DNA of 64,000 nt from Aequorivita vitellina (GCF_022008365.1 NZ_JAIRBA010000004.1:62001-126000), one strand, 5' to 3'. Shown: positions 24,229 through 32,791, counted from the first letter of the stretch. The notes: generated by a model from the letters alone, not told the origin. Translations and numbers: made by a program.

Positions 24229-25604
24229 AGTTCAATTTTATAAAGTTCCAATTTGTTGTAAAGTGTTTTTCGGGTAATATTCAACAATTTAGCAGCTTTG
24301 GTTTTGTTGAAATCCGCCTCTTTTAAAGCGTTTAAAATAAGTTGTTTTTCGTTGCTTTCTTTTGAAAAATCGACTGTTTCTTTTTGTCTTTTTTCAGAAA
24401 ATAAAACTTCACTCGGAATCACTTCCAACGGAATTAATTTTGAATTTGTCAATAAAACCGATCGTTTAATTACGTTTTTTAATTCGCGTAAATTCCCCGG
24501 CCAAGCGTAGTTTTTAAAAGCTTCCTCCACTTCTTTTGAAAGCCCTGCAACCTCCTTACCCAAAGAAGAATTTGCTTCGGCCAAAAAGTATTCGGTAAAC
24601 ATAAACAGGTCTTCTTTGCGTTCGTGTAAAGACGGAATGTGAATTGAAAATTCGTTTAACCGATGGTATAAATCTTCTCTGAATTTCCCTTCGGAAACAG
24701 CTTTTAATAAATCTTCATTGGTTGCGGAAAGTATTCGTACATCAACGTTAATTTCGGAGTTGCTTCCCACTGGTTTTATGCGTCGTTCCTGCAATGCGCG
24801 TAAAAGTTGAATCTGGTTTTCATAAGACAAGTTTCCTACTTCATCTAAAAAAAGAGTTCCGCCATCAGCAGCTTCAAAGTGACCTTTTTTATCGTTTACG
24901 GCGCCGGTAAAACTTCCTTTTACGTGACCGAAAAACTCGCTTGCAGCAATCTCCTTTGGAATTGCGCCGCAATCTACTGCCACAAATTTTTGGTTTTTTC
25001 TATTGCTAAAATCATGGATGGCCTTTGCCGCGACTTCCTTTCCCGTGCCACTTTCACCTTGAATTAAAACGCACATATCCGTAGGTCCAACGAGCCTTAA
25101 ATATTCATTGAATTTTTTTGATGATTCGCTAATGCCGACGACAAAATTTGGTTTTTCAGAAACTTGGTTCTGTTCATCAATTTCATAATTTTCAGCACTT
25201 TTTGAAACAGCTGTTTCCGAAGTACTATTTTCAGCAGTTGTGTTTTTTAAAGAATCTTCTTCAATAATCATCAACAATTCCTCGGGACGAAAGGGTTTCG
25301 AAATATAATCTAAAGCGCCTTTTTTAATGGCTTTTACCGCGGTATCAACTTCGGCGTAGCCCGTCATTAAAATAACTTTTGAATTCGGAGAAACTTTTCG
25401 AGCGAATTCTAACAGCGCCAAACCAGAGTCGTCGGGAAGTTTTAAATCTGTAATCAGCAAATCGAAGGTATTCTCAGAAATCATTTTTCGAGCGTATTCT
25501 CCGCTGAGGGAAACCGAAACATCAAAACCTTTTCGTTCCAAAAAGGTAGTGAGCATTTTTCCAAAAGCTACATCGTCTTCAACTATGTGTATTTGCTGCG
25601 TCAT
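24225..25604 (-). CDS. Sigma-54-dependent response regulator (NtrC family)
   Basis: The 459-residue regulator has an N-terminal receiver (IVEDDVAFG; Asp in LLITDLKLPDDSG near residue 53; Lys in SKPF). The central AAA+ sigma-54 activator domain has Walker A GESGTGKEVAAKAIH, the GAFTGA loop (GSFTGAVNDKKG) and Walker B GGTLFLDEVGNL. The C-terminal Fis-type helix-turn-helix is NALKEADFNKTKAAKLLNITRKTLYNKL. GSFTGA is the standard variant that contacts sigma-54. It converges on the hybrid kinase and is probably its cognate output. Confidence 0.95.
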   Translation of the reverse strand: MTQQIHIVEDDVAFGKMLTTFLERKGFDVSVSLSGEYARKMISENTFDLLITDLKLPDDSGLALLEFARKVSPNSKVILMTGYAEVDTAVKAIKKGALDYISKPFRPEELLMIIEEDSLKNTTAENSTSETAVSKSAENYEIDEQNQVSEKPNFVVGISESSKKFNEYLRLVGPTDMCVLIQGESGTGKEVAAKAIHDFSNRKNQKFVAVDCGAIPKEIAASEFFGHVKGSFTGAVNDKKGHFEAADGGTLFLDEVGNLSYENQIQLLRALQERRIKPVGSNSEINVDVRILSATNEDLLKAVSEGKFREDLYHRLNEFSIHIPSLHERKEDLFMFTEYFLAEANSSLGKEVAGLSKEVEEAFKNYAWPGNLRELKNVIKRSVLLTNSKLIPLEVIPSEVLFSEKRQKETVDFSKESNEKQLILNALKEADFNKTKAAKLLNITRKTLYNKLELYKIEL

Positions 25605-25664
25605 TGTATTTTACAAGAAGGTAAAAATAGTAAGTAAATGCGCGGGGAATCTCTAAAATTATCA

Positions 25665-25696
25665 CAAAAAAGGCGTCCAAAAATTGGACGCCTTTC
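25665..25696 (-). terminator. Intrinsic terminator after the PepSY-like gene
   Basis: A perfect 12-bp stem (AAAGGCGTCCAA and its complement) encloses an AAA loop, with a T tract on the minus-strand 3' side. It serves the secreted PepSY-like gene ending at 25728. Confidence 0.9.
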
Positions 25697-25727
25697 TCAG
25701 AAGTATTGAATCTAAAATACCCGCAGC

Positions 25728-26117
25728 TTACTGCTTCTTTAATTCATTTTTAATCCACTCACCTTTTGCGTTTGCATAAACGGTTGCACTTTTAGCATCG
25801 GCAGTTGTAAGTTCAATTTTGTAATCACCCTTGGCATTCACATAAGCCTTAGAAATTGTCGCATCGCTAAAATCTTTAGCTACGGCAGTTTTCACAGTTT
25901 GTGGCACCTCAGAAGCATTTACTTCTTTATAGTCTTGTGGAACAACAGCGACTGTAGCGGTTTCAGCATCTTGCGCAGCGTCTAGTCTGTTTTCAACTTG
26001 CACTTCAACGGCAGATTGTTTTTGCGCAGCCATTGCGGTTGGTTCTTTATCGGTTTGTGCAGTTGCAGCGGTTAAACCTCCTAATAAAATTGCTGTACTT
26101 AAAATTAACTTTTTCAT
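25728..26117 (-). CDS. Secreted PepSY-like small protein
   Basis: The 129-residue protein has a signal peptide (about 1-20, ending TAATAQ), a Gln/Glu/Ala-rich linker, and one PepSY-like domain. That domain is VPQTVKTAVAKDFSDATISKAYVNAKGDYKIELT, then ATVYANAKGEWIK. PepSY-like (DUF2874) proteins are periplasmic in Bacteroidota and of uncertain role. I start at the ATG at 26117 where the signal peptide begins; the longer frame to 26192 is unlikely. It is a single-gene unit with a strong terminator, beside the NtrC-type regulator. A near-match to a -24/-12 promoter lies upstream. Confidence 0.7.
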   Translation of the reverse strand: MKKLILSTAILLGGLTAATAQTDKEPTAMAAQKQSAVEVQVENRLDAAQDAETATVAVVPQDYKEVNASEVPQTVKTAVAKDFSDATISKAYVNAKGDYKIELTTADAKSATVYANAKGEWIKNELKKQ

Positions 26118-26176
26118 TGTTTTTGTTTTTAATAAATTATTTATCGTTTCAAAGTTTGTTTGTTGACTTGTATATT

Positions 26177-26191
26177 GAAAAAGTAGTGCCA
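26177..26191 (-). promoter_or_regulatory. Possible sigma-54 (-24/-12) promoter
   Basis: The minus strand reads TGGCAC, five nucleotides, then TTTC, against the consensus TGGCAC-N5-TTGC. The -24 element is perfect; the -12 element has TC instead of GC, which is a serious mismatch. It lies about 60 bp upstream of the PepSY-like gene start, next to an NtrC-type activator gene. Confidence 0.3.
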
Positions 26192-26329
26192 TAGAAACAC
26201 AGCGCGCAAAAGATTACTCAAACCCCATTAAAACAACGATTTAAAGAATTTTGAATTGTTTTGAAGAATTACAAAAGTGTGTAAATAGAAGAACAGTTGT
26301 ATAAATATTACACAGTTACTGTATAAATG

Positions 26330-26734
26330 CTAATCGATTTTTGGCGGCCGCCGATTCGATTTTTTAAGTGCGTTTTGCTTTTTAGATTTTAAACGGCGTT
26401 CAATTGCACCTTTGGAAGGTTTAGTTTTTTTTCGCGGTTTTGCAACTTTTAAGTTTTGCTGAAGTAGTACTAACAAACGTTCAATAACAATCGATTTATT
26501 TCGGTGCTGGCTCCGCGTTTCGCCGCATTGTAACATAATTATGCCTTCGGAAGTGATTTTTGAAGCGAGCTTATTGCGAAGTCGCTCTTTTTCAGTTTCT
26601 GAAAGGGCGTGCGAATTTTCCAAATCGAAAGAAACCTCAACTTTTGAAGCAGTTTTATTTACGTGCTGACCGCCGGGCCCGCTACTGCGAATGCCTTTAA
26701 AATTGAGTTCCGATATTAAAATTTCTGTATTCAC
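26330..26734 (-). CDS. arfB: Alternative ribosome-rescue factor B (peptidyl-tRNA hydrolase, RF-1 domain)
   Basis: The protein carries the GGQ motif of release factors (RSSGPGGQHVNKTASKVEV, near residue 18) and the basic C-terminal tail (KPRKKTKPSKGAIERRLKSKKQNALKKSNRR) that enters the empty mRNA channel. ArfB frees stalled ribosomes on truncated mRNA. The true start is probably the GTG at 26734 (VNTEILISELNFKG), giving 134 residues. It overlaps the stop of the DUF4301 gene as GTGA. The longer ATG frame to 26845 would read 37 unrelated residues inside the upstream gene. Confidence 0.9.
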   Translation of the reverse strand: MNTEILISELNFKGIRSSGPGGQHVNKTASKVEVSFDLENSHALSETEKERLRNKLASKITSEGIIMLQCGETRSQHRNKSIVIERLLVLLQQNLKVAKPRKKTKPSKGAIERRLKSKKQNALKKSNRRPPKID

Positions 26735-28254
26735 GTTGGTTGGTGTGCTTCGTTTAAAAGATCGTTCACGGTTTTTACTGGATTGAAAGTAATTAGCGGC
26801 ACTTCTACAAAAATGGTATTCCAGTTTGCCATTGCGCCATTCCAAAGTCCTGGCATTTCCAACGCTTTTATCGGTTTTCCGTGATACGATTTATTCGAAA
26901 TAAAACCCGTATCGGGATCCGAAAATTTCAGCAAATTAAACTTTTCACCTTTATAATTGCGCACGCCGCAAACCAAATCGACCGGATTAAAATGCGTGGC
27001 TTTAGCTACCAAAGCCTTTTGTTCGGGATTGTTTGTGTCAATCTGTGACATTTCCACAATTTGATACGAAAGTTTTCCGTTTTTATCTTTTACTAAAAAT
27101 GGCCCGCCGCCGGGAGCGCCCGTGTTTTCAACCACACCGCAAATTCTAATTGGGCGTTCCAAAATATTTAAAAGTGCTTCTTTGTTTAAAGGAATGTTTA
27201 TAATGTTTAATTCTCCGGAAATAAATTGAGCAGCTGTATTTAAAGTCTCTTCGGAAATATTATTTGAATGAAGCATTTCAATAAAATTGAAAATCTTCTG
27301 CTGCACCGAAATCAATTTTCCAGCCAATACTTTCTTCTGAAAAGCGATAGACTCAATATAATTTTTAGAAACTACGTTGTCTATATTTTTAATAAAAACA
27401 ATATCTGCATCAACGTCGTTTAGGTTTTCCAACAACGCTCCGTGACCCGACGGACGGAAAAGCAAATCGCCGTTTTCGTCTAAAAATAATTCATTTTTGG
27501 GCGTTGCAGCAATGGTATCTGTTTCATTTTTTTGAAAAGAATAGGTGATTTTAAATTTTACACCCGTCTTATTTTCAACCGTTTTTTGCACTTCAGCATA
27601 CCTTTTTTTAAACTTTTCTTCGTGTTCCGCCGAAACGGTAAAATGCAAATATGCCGTCCCATTTGATGTTGCGTAAAATGCTGCTTCATACAATTGTTCG
27701 CCAAAAGCAGTTACATAATTTTCATCGTATTTGTGAAAAGGAACGAGACCTTTTGGCGTGTTGCTGAAATTTAAACCAGTTTCTTCCAGCATTTCTTTTA
27801 CAAATAAATAATGCTTTTTCCCTTTTTTAAAGTTGTAATAATCAGGAAATTTATCTTCTAATTGCTGAAAAACTAAATGTGAAAATGCAAAGTCTTCAAT
27901 TGAATTGAAAAATATTTTAAGGTTTTTATATTCTGCTTTTTCAAGAAACGCATCTATGTTTTCCGAAGGATTATAGTTTTCCAAAAACTCGTGTAAAAAC
28001 TTGAACATTCTCGTGGCGGCACCAGATGCAGGAACGAATTTCAACAAATCGAGCTTGCTTTTTTCAGCTTCAAAAAGATTGGCGAATTGCTGCTGCTCTT
28101 CTTCCGAAAATATTTCAATTCCGTTATTTGCCGAAGCGGGAGCAACAACCTTTGCAAATGGAATTCCATTCTTAAATATTTGCAATTGGTCTTTAACCTT
28201 TGCCTCGGAAAGTCCGTGAGCTTTTATTTGATTTAGGTTTTTTTCAGTAAACAT
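26731..28254 (-). CDS. DUF4301 family protein
   Basis: The 507-residue protein is recognised as a Bacteroidota DUF4301 member by its opening (IKAHGLSEAKVKDQLQIFKNGIPF), PASGAATRMFKFL near residue 77, and RPSGHGALLENLNDVDADIVFIKNIDNV in mid-protein. The last two resemble nucleotidyltransferase-like (UDP-sugar pyrophosphorylase style) motifs, so sugar-nucleotide binding is possible but unproven. It has no signal peptide and is cytoplasmic. It overlaps arfB by 4 bp (GTGA). Confidence 0.75.
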   Translation of the reverse strand: MFTEKNLNQIKAHGLSEAKVKDQLQIFKNGIPFAKVVAPASANNGIEIFSEEEQQQFANLFEAEKSKLDLLKFVPASGAATRMFKFLHEFLENYNPSENIDAFLEKAEYKNLKIFFNSIEDFAFSHLVFQQLEDKFPDYYNFKKGKKHYLFVKEMLEETGLNFSNTPKGLVPFHKYDENYVTAFGEQLYEAAFYATSNGTAYLHFTVSAEHEEKFKKRYAEVQKTVENKTGVKFKITYSFQKNETDTIAATPKNELFLDENGDLLFRPSGHGALLENLNDVDADIVFIKNIDNVVSKNYIESIAFQKKVLAGKLISVQQKIFNFIEMLHSNNISEETLNTAAQFISGELNIINIPLNKEALLNILERPIRICGVVENTGAPGGGPFLVKDKNGKLSYQIVEMSQIDTNNPEQKALVAKATHFNPVDLVCGVRNYKGEKFNLLKFSDPDTGFISNKSYHGKPIKALEMPGLWNGAMANWNTIFVEVPLITFNPVKTVNDLLNEAHQPT

Positions 28255-28261
28255 TCTTTGT

Positions 28262-28357
28262 GATTATTTCTCTGTGTTGCTCTGTTTCTTTTCTGCGAGT
28301 AACTCTGTGTTATAGCTATTTCACAGCGTAGCTCAGCGAAATGCAGAGCTTCACAGA
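28262..28357. repeat. REP-like element, family C (ctctgtg / cacagag arms)
   Basis: The gap between the NadR-like kinase and DUF4301 genes is nearly filled by a sequence with several ctctgtg copies on the left and complementary cacag/cacagag copies on the right. It can fold into a long imperfect hairpin. Its right end overlaps the last codons of the kinase gene (stop at 28351). Confidence 0.6.
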
Positions 28358-28890
28358 GATTTTGATTTCAGCAATTGGTCAATAATTCCAACTGCTTTAT
28401 TAAATCTCTCTTTCTTGTTTCCTTTTAATATTTCAAAAGGGAAACCTTGCATTTTTAATTCGGCCTCGAAAATACGAAACATTTCCTCGCGATTATTGGG
28501 TCTGTCCCGCAAAATATCGGGCTCCCACGGCGTATCAACGTAAGTTAATAGGTAGATGCTATAATTGTTTTTGGTTGCTTCGGTTTTTATTTCTTCGGGG
28601 CAGTAACCGTTGTAATAATATTCGGAATACACCTTCAGCTCAAGCAGATTTGTATCGCAGATTAACAGGTTATCAGCTAATTGCGACGCTTTCTTTTCAA
28701 GTTTTAATTGTCCTTTTGCAATTGGAATTAAATCTTCTTTTGCGACCAATTCTTTTTTTAAATCCCACTTTTCTTCAAGATACGTACGCATAAATTCGGG
28801 TACCCACTGCGTATTATAATGTGCTGCCAATTGTCTTGCCAATGTGGTTTTTCCCGTAGATTCGGGGCCGTATAACACTACTTTTATCAT
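28351..28890 (-). CDS. NadR-like P-loop kinase (possible vitamin kinase)
   Basis: The 179-residue protein has a Walker A motif GPESTGKTTLARQLA near residue 8, the NadR-like WVPEFMRTYLEE segment, and LLICDTNLLELKVYSEYYY, as in the ribosylnicotinamide kinase domain of NadR. The nucleotidyltransferase domain of NadR is absent. It overlaps the permease gene as TAATG, so the two are translationally coupled. The substrate could be nicotinamide riboside or thiamine. The thiamine-binding-like first gene and the TPP-controlled receptor nearby favour thiamine. Confidence 0.7.
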   Translation of the reverse strand: MIKVVLYGPESTGKTTLARQLAAHYNTQWVPEFMRTYLEEKWDLKKELVAKEDLIPIAKGQLKLEKKASQLADNLLICDTNLLELKVYSEYYYNGYCPEEIKTEATKNNYSIYLLTYVDTPWEPDILRDRPNNREEMFRIFEAELKMQGFPFEILKGNKKERFNKAVGIIDQLLKSKSL

Positions 28891-29525
28891 TACATTAAAC
28901 TAGTTTCGGGAATGTTCAGGTTTTTCTTCCACGCGCGATATCCGTAAATAGCGATAACAGTGAATAAAAGATATTGAAACGAAGTAAACACAAGCCCTTT
29001 ATACAGATAAAGCGGTACCGAAATAAGGTCGCCAATTATCCAGTAAACCCAATTTTCGAGTTTCTTTTTTGCCATTAGCCACATTCCTACAAAGAAAATA
29101 GCGGTTGTAAAAGTGTCAACATATGCGGTCCAACTGTTCCACTTATCAAAAAATTCATAAACCACAAACACGAAAATAAGCGTTGCGATAAAAATATAGA
29201 TTGACTGCTTGTTTTCTTTTTTCGTGGTTTTAGTAATTGGTGTGTAATGCGTTTCATCTACTTTTCGGGTCCAAATATACCAGCCGTAAACACTCATTGC
29301 AAAGTAATAACCGTTAATCATCATATCGCCCAAAAGTGCGTAAATAGCGAGAATGTAAACGAAAATTGCCGTGCTGATAATCCCCGTGGGATACACTAAA
29401 ATATTATCCTGCTTTGCATACCAAACGCTCAAAAATCCAAAAAATACCGCAACGATTTCTAACGCTACTAAATAGGTTGGTATGTCTTGGTACTGCGCAA
29501 AAAACCAATCAAAAATGGGGCTCAT
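28890..29525 (-). CDS. PnuC/PnuT-type vitamin permease
   Basis: The 211-residue protein has about seven hydrophobic segments and the PnuC-family blocks VFFGFLSVWYAKQDNILVYPTGIISTAIFVYIL, YFAMSVYGWYIW and NWVYWIIGDLISVPLYLYKGL. PnuC proteins facilitate diffusion of nicotinamide riboside, while the PnuT branch carries thiamine; the kinase then traps the substrate. The branch cannot be settled by eye, but the context favours PnuT. It overlaps the upstream thiamine-binding-like gene by 17 nt and the downstream kinase by one nucleotide. Confidence 0.85.
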   Translation of the reverse strand: MSPIFDWFFAQYQDIPTYLVALEIVAVFFGFLSVWYAKQDNILVYPTGIISTAIFVYILAIYALLGDMMINGYYFAMSVYGWYIWTRKVDETHYTPITKTTKKENKQSIYIFIATLIFVFVVYEFFDKWNSWTAYVDTFTTAIFFVGMWLMAKKKLENWVYWIIGDLISVPLYLYKGLVFTSFQYLLFTVIAIYGYRAWKKNLNIPETSLM

Positions 29526-29769
29526 AATCGCTGCGATCAGATTTTACTATTTTTATGTAAAGCAAGCCTCTTTCCACGGCTTCCAATGCAATTTTCATTT
29601 CTTTTTGAAGCAGATTCATCACCGTATCATAATCGCCGTAAACCTGTGTGCTAAGCGGATTTTCTATAACGGTAAGCCCAGAATTTCGAAGACTTTTAAT
29701 GAAATTAATTATTGCAGGTTCGTAGTCGTCCTGCAACGGGGAAAGGGTTAATTCTACTGAAATATTCAT
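29509..29769 (-). CDS. YkoF/MTH1187-like thiamine-binding protein
   Basis: The 86-residue protein matches the small thiamine-binding (DUF77/YkoF-like) ferredoxin-fold family: ISVELTLSPLQDDYEPAIINFIKSL, then STQVYGDYDTVMNLLQKEMKIAL. In other bacteria such proteins bind thiamine or its pyrimidine part, near transport genes. It is the first gene of the three-gene operon with the PnuT-like permease and NadR-like kinase. Confidence 0.7.
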   Translation of the reverse strand: MNISVELTLSPLQDDYEPAIINFIKSLRNSGLTVIENPLSTQVYGDYDTVMNLLQKEMKIALEAVERGLLYIKIVKSDRSDYEPHF

Positions 29770-29779
29770 ACGTATTTAA

Positions 29780-29840
29780 TTTGGCTTCGGCTCCGTTTAG
29801 CCACCGAAATGGTCATTGAGCGGAGCTGAAATGACAATCG
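29780..29840. repeat. REP-like element, family B, copy 1
   Basis: The element reads ttggcttcggctccg ... ccaccgaaatggtcattgag ... cggagctgaaatgac. Its inner part is a hairpin with gtcatt-type and aatgac-type arms. A closely similar copy lies at 29928-29981 in the same orientation. Confidence 0.75.
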
Positions 29841-29927
29841 ACAAAGTTACAATTATAAAAGCACTCCATGTAAGTAGCGGTTTGCAGTTTTTGGAATTTA
29901 TTCATAACCACTCCTATTACCAATAGA

Positions 29928-29981
29928 TTGGCTTCGGCGCTGCTAAGCCACCGAACGGTCATTGAGCGGAGCCGAAATGAC
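29928..29981. repeat. REP-like element, family B, copy 2 (overlaps the GGGP synthase gene end)
   Basis: The element has the same order of motifs as copy 1 (ttggcttcggc, aagccaccgaa, ggtcattgagcggag, ccgaaatgac). It overlaps the final eight codons of the GGGP synthase gene and supplies its TGA stop. The non-repeat sequence between the two copies (29841-29927) shows nothing I can name. Confidence 0.75.
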
Positions 29982-30675
29982 TATTTTCATACGCCGTGCC
30001 CATCACAATGATATCTGCGCCGGCTTTGTAGGCAGTTTGCTTTTGCAATTCTGTCTTTATTCCGCCGCCCACAATTAAGGGAATATTAATAGCTTTTTTT
30101 ACTGCGGAAATTATTTCGGGATTTACGGGAAACTTCGCGCCGCTCCCCGCTTCTAAATAAATTAGTTTTGCACCCATATATTGTCCGGCAAGTGCGGTGT
30201 GAACAATTTTTTCAACATTTTTTTGCGGAAGTGGTTCCGTTTGCGTCACTTTTGAGACTGCAGAATTGTTTCCGCCATCAATTAAAATATAGCCTGTGGA
30301 AATAATTTCCAACGCTGAGTTTTTCAATTTTGAAATGGATTTAATTTGCTGCCCTATTAAATATTCAGCATTTCTTCCCGAAAGTAAAGTAAGGAATAAT
30401 AGGGCGTCCGCGAGCGGTGTTATATGCGAATAATCGCCCGGAAACAGAAAAACAGGAAGTTGTGTTTCGGCTTTCAAAGCAATTACGGTTTCTTCGGTTT
30501 TGCCGTTTTTTACGGTGCTTCCACCTACAAAAAGGTGTGTAGTTTCCTTCGGAATTTTTTTCAGAAATACTTTTGCCTCAGCATTTGAGAACTTATCAGG
30601 GTCGATTAAAACAGCGAGAAGCTTCTTTTTTTCGGAAATATTTTTAAGAAGCGTTTTGTAAAACGTATCTTTCAT
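29959..30675 (-). CDS. Geranylgeranylglyceryl/heptaprenylglyceryl phosphate synthase (PcrB/GGGPS family)
   Basis: The 238-residue TIM-barrel protein has the family motifs VLIDPDKF near residue 22, HLFVGGST, LFPGDYSHI, STGYILIDGG, YLEAGSGA and VGGGIKT, and ends its barrel with GADIIVMGTA. It joins a polyprenyl diphosphate to sn-glycerol-1-phosphate. Bacteroidota have the larger GGGPS type, whose cellular product is poorly known. The last eight residues (NSHFGSAQ) and the stop codon are read from a REP-like element. The ATG is directly adjacent to the phosphopantetheinyl transferase stop, an operon. Confidence 0.9.
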   Translation of the reverse strand: MKDTFYKTLLKNISEKKKLLAVLIDPDKFSNAEAKVFLKKIPKETTHLFVGGSTVKNGKTEETVIALKAETQLPVFLFPGDYSHITPLADALLFLTLLSGRNAEYLIGQQIKSISKLKNSALEIISTGYILIDGGNNSAVSKVTQTEPLPQKNVEKIVHTALAGQYMGAKLIYLEAGSGAKFPVNPEIISAVKKAINIPLIVGGGIKTELQKQTAYKAGADIIVMGTAYENSHFGSAQ

Positions 30676-31314
30676 TTATTGCTTTTCAGAGAGTAATGCG
30701 TAGGCACAAGTAAAACCTTCAAACTCTAAATAATCTACATTGTATTTTACAGTTTTCTCTTCGAAAGTAACGGTTGCGGCGGTTTTAAAATCTTCGAGCG
30801 CAAATTCTTCAACGTAAATATTTTGCAAAAAGCTCACGCCTTTTTCAGCAAAACTTTTATACAGCGATTCTTTTGCACACCAAACAATTGTAAGTTTACG
30901 CATTAAAGCATCGTCATTGGCAATGGTTCGGTATTCTTCAATTGGGGTGAATTTATGTGCTATTTTTTGAATTTTATTGCGTTGCTTTTCAATGTCTATC
31001 CCCACTTCAGAATCGCTAATTATAATTGCCGAAAAGTTGAAGGAATGTGTAATAGAAATATGTTTATCGCCGGTTAAGTGTGGCTTTCCATTTTCATCGT
31101 AATACAAATCGTGATCGGTGTATCCTCCCAATGCCAACAAATGGCGAATGCTCATAAACCCTCGGCGGTGTAAATCGCTTTTCATATTTTCTACTCGGTT
31201 CGCACAGTTTTGGGTAAGTGCAATTCCTTTGGAAAGCGTTTCGAACGATTCTTCAATCTTCCAAATGAAGACATTAGTTGTGGGGTTAACTGTTATAGTT
31301 TTGTAAAGTGGCAT
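30676..31314 (-). CDS. 4'-phosphopantetheinyl transferase (Sfp type)
   Basis: The 212-residue enzyme carries the Sfp-family motifs: ISITHSF (near 98), GIDIEKQRNKIQKIAHKF (near 114) and WCAKESLYKSF (near 157) with the magnesium-binding Asp/Glu residues. It attaches the phosphopantetheine arm of CoA to acyl carrier proteins. The gene is first in an operon with GGGP synthase and diverges from ahcY. Confidence 0.9.
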   Translation of the reverse strand: MPLYKTITVNPTTNVFIWKIEESFETLSKGIALTQNCANRVENMKSDLHRRGFMSIRHLLALGGYTDHDLYYDENGKPHLTGDKHISITHSFNFSAIIISDSEVGIDIEKQRNKIQKIAHKFTPIEEYRTIANDDALMRKLTIVWCAKESLYKSFAEKGVSFLQNIYVEEFALEDFKTAATVTFEEKTVKYNVDYLEFEGFTCAYALLSEKQ

Positions 31315-31335
31315 AAACTTTCAAAGGATATTTCG

Positions 31336-31343
31336 TAGTTTTG
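31336..31343 (+). promoter_or_regulatory. Possible -7 box of ahcY
   Basis: TAGTTTTG fits TAnnTTTG, 66 nt upstream of the ahcY ATG. No TTG is found at the usual distance, so only the -7 element is supported. Confidence 0.4.
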
Positions 31344-31379
31344 CAGACTTAAAACTAGAAAATTAATTTTTAATGAATG

Positions 31380-31396
31380 TCCGCTTTTGCGGGTAT
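31380..31396. repeat. REP-like palindrome, family A, in the ahcY leader
   Basis: The tract tccgcttttgcgggtat is a degenerate member of family A. It creates an extra in-frame ATG at 31377 upstream of the real ahcY start. Confidence 0.5.
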
Positions 31397-31409
31397 AAAT
31401 ATAATAAAT

Positions 31410-32726
31410 ATGTCAACGAAAACTGTGCCTTATACGGCGTTTAAAGTAAAAGATATTTCCCTTGCAGATTGGGGAAGAAAGGAAATTGAACTCGCTGAGG
31501 CCGAAATGCCCGGACTTATGTCGCTTCGTGAGGAATATGGAGTAGAACAGCCTTTAAAAGGAGCGCGCATTGCTGGATGTTTACACATGACTATTCAAAC
31601 GGCTGTACTTATTGAAACTTTAGTTGCTTTGGGTGCTGAAGTTACTTGGAGCTCTTGTAACATTTTCTCTACGCAAGATCACGCCGCCGCTGCAATTGCT
31701 GCTGCTGGAATTCCGGTGTACGCTTGGAAAGGGATGACTGAAGAAGAATTTGATTGGTGTATTGAACAAACGCTTTTCTTTGGCGAAAAACGTGAGCCGT
31801 TAAATATGATTTTGGATGATGGTGGTGATTTAACTAATATGGTTTTAGATAAATATCCAGAACTAGCTGCTGCTGTAAAAGGTATTTCTGAAGAAACTAC
31901 CACTGGTGTTCATCGTCTTTATGAGCGCATGAAAAAAGGAACATTACCGATGCCCGCCATCAATATTAACGATAGTGTTACCAAAAGTAAATTCGACAAT
32001 AAATACGGATGCCGCGAAAGTGCTGTAGATGCAATACGTCGCGCAACCGATATTATGCTTGCTGGAAAGCGCGTAGTTGTTTGCGGTTATGGCGATGTTG
32101 GTAAAGGTACTGCTGCTTCGTTTAAAGGTGCGGGAAGTATTGTTACCGTTACTGAAATTGACCCAATTTGTGCGCTACAAGCCGCAATGGACGGTTTTGA
32201 AGTGAAAAAATTGGAAACTGTTGTGGGCAATGCAGATATTGTAATTACTACCACTGGAAATAAAGATATTGTTCGCGGAGAGCATTTTGAAGCGATGAAA
32301 GATAAAACCATCGTTTGTAATATCGGACATTTTGATAACGAGATTGCAGTTGCGTGGTTAAAAGAAAATCATGGAAATACGCACGTTGAAATTAAGCCAC
32401 AAGTTGACAAATATACTATTGACGGCAAAGATATCATTCTTTTAGCTGAAGGTCGTTTGGTAAACCTTGGTTGCGCCACTGGCCACCCAAGTTTTGTGAT
32501 GAGCAACAGTTTTACCAACCAAACTTTAGCGCAGATAGAGCTTTGGAAAAACGGCGAAAACTACGAAAATGAAGTTTATATGCTTCCGAAGCATTTAGAT
32601 GAAAAAGTAGCGAAACTTCACCTTGCGAAAATTGGTGTTGAGCTTACTGAACTTTCTGAAGAACAAGCTGAATATATTGGCGTAACTGTTGAAGGACCGT
32701 TTAAGCCTGAGTATTACAGATATTAA
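31410..32726 (+). CDS. ahcY: S-adenosylhomocysteine hydrolase
   Basis: The NAD-dependent enzyme splits S-adenosylhomocysteine into homocysteine and adenosine, clearing the product of methyltransferases. Conserved blocks are [48 protein letters not shown], the Rossmann motif [16 protein letters not shown], and the C-terminal [20 protein letters not shown] and KPEYYRY. The ATG at 31410 ([20 protein letters not shown]) gives 438 residues, the normal length. The frame could begin at 31377, but that segment is a REP-like element. Confidence 0.97.
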   Translation: MSTKTVPYTAFKVKDISLADWGRKEIELAEAEMPGLMSLREEYGVEQPLKGARIAGCLHMTIQTAVLIETLVALGAEVTWSSCNIFSTQDHAAAAIAAAGIPVYAWKGMTEEEFDWCIEQTLFFGEKREPLNMILDDGGDLTNMVLDKYPELAAAVKGISEETTTGVHRLYERMKKGTLPMPAININDSVTKSKFDNKYGCRESAVDAIRRATDIMLAGKRVVVCGYGDVGKGTAASFKGAGSIVTVTEIDPICALQAAMDGFEVKKLETVVGNADIVITTTGNKDIVRGEHFEAMKDKTIVCNIGHFDNEIAVAWLKENHGNTHVEIKPQVDKYTIDGKDIILLAEGRLVNLGCATGHPSFVMSNSFTNQTLAQIELWKNGENYENEVYMLPKHLDEKVAKLHLAKIGVELTELSEEQAEYIGVTVEGPFKPEYYRY

Positions 32727-32728
32727 TG

Positions 32729-32779
32729 AATTCCAGCCGTTCGGCTATCGCTAAAGATAGACCTCGGCGGGAATCTCTT
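32729..32779. repeat. REP-like element, family A, long form
   Basis: The outer arms gaattccagccg and cggcgggaatc enclose a second small hairpin (ctatc-gctaaa-gatag). It directly follows the ahcY stop codon. Confidence 0.7.
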
Positions 32780-32791
32780 ACTTTTAAAATT

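Noticed and set aside
26735-26845. Extended N-terminus of arfB
   Set aside because: The extension overlaps DUF4301 in another frame and lacks family similarity; the GTG at 26734 gives the standard length and GTGA overlap.
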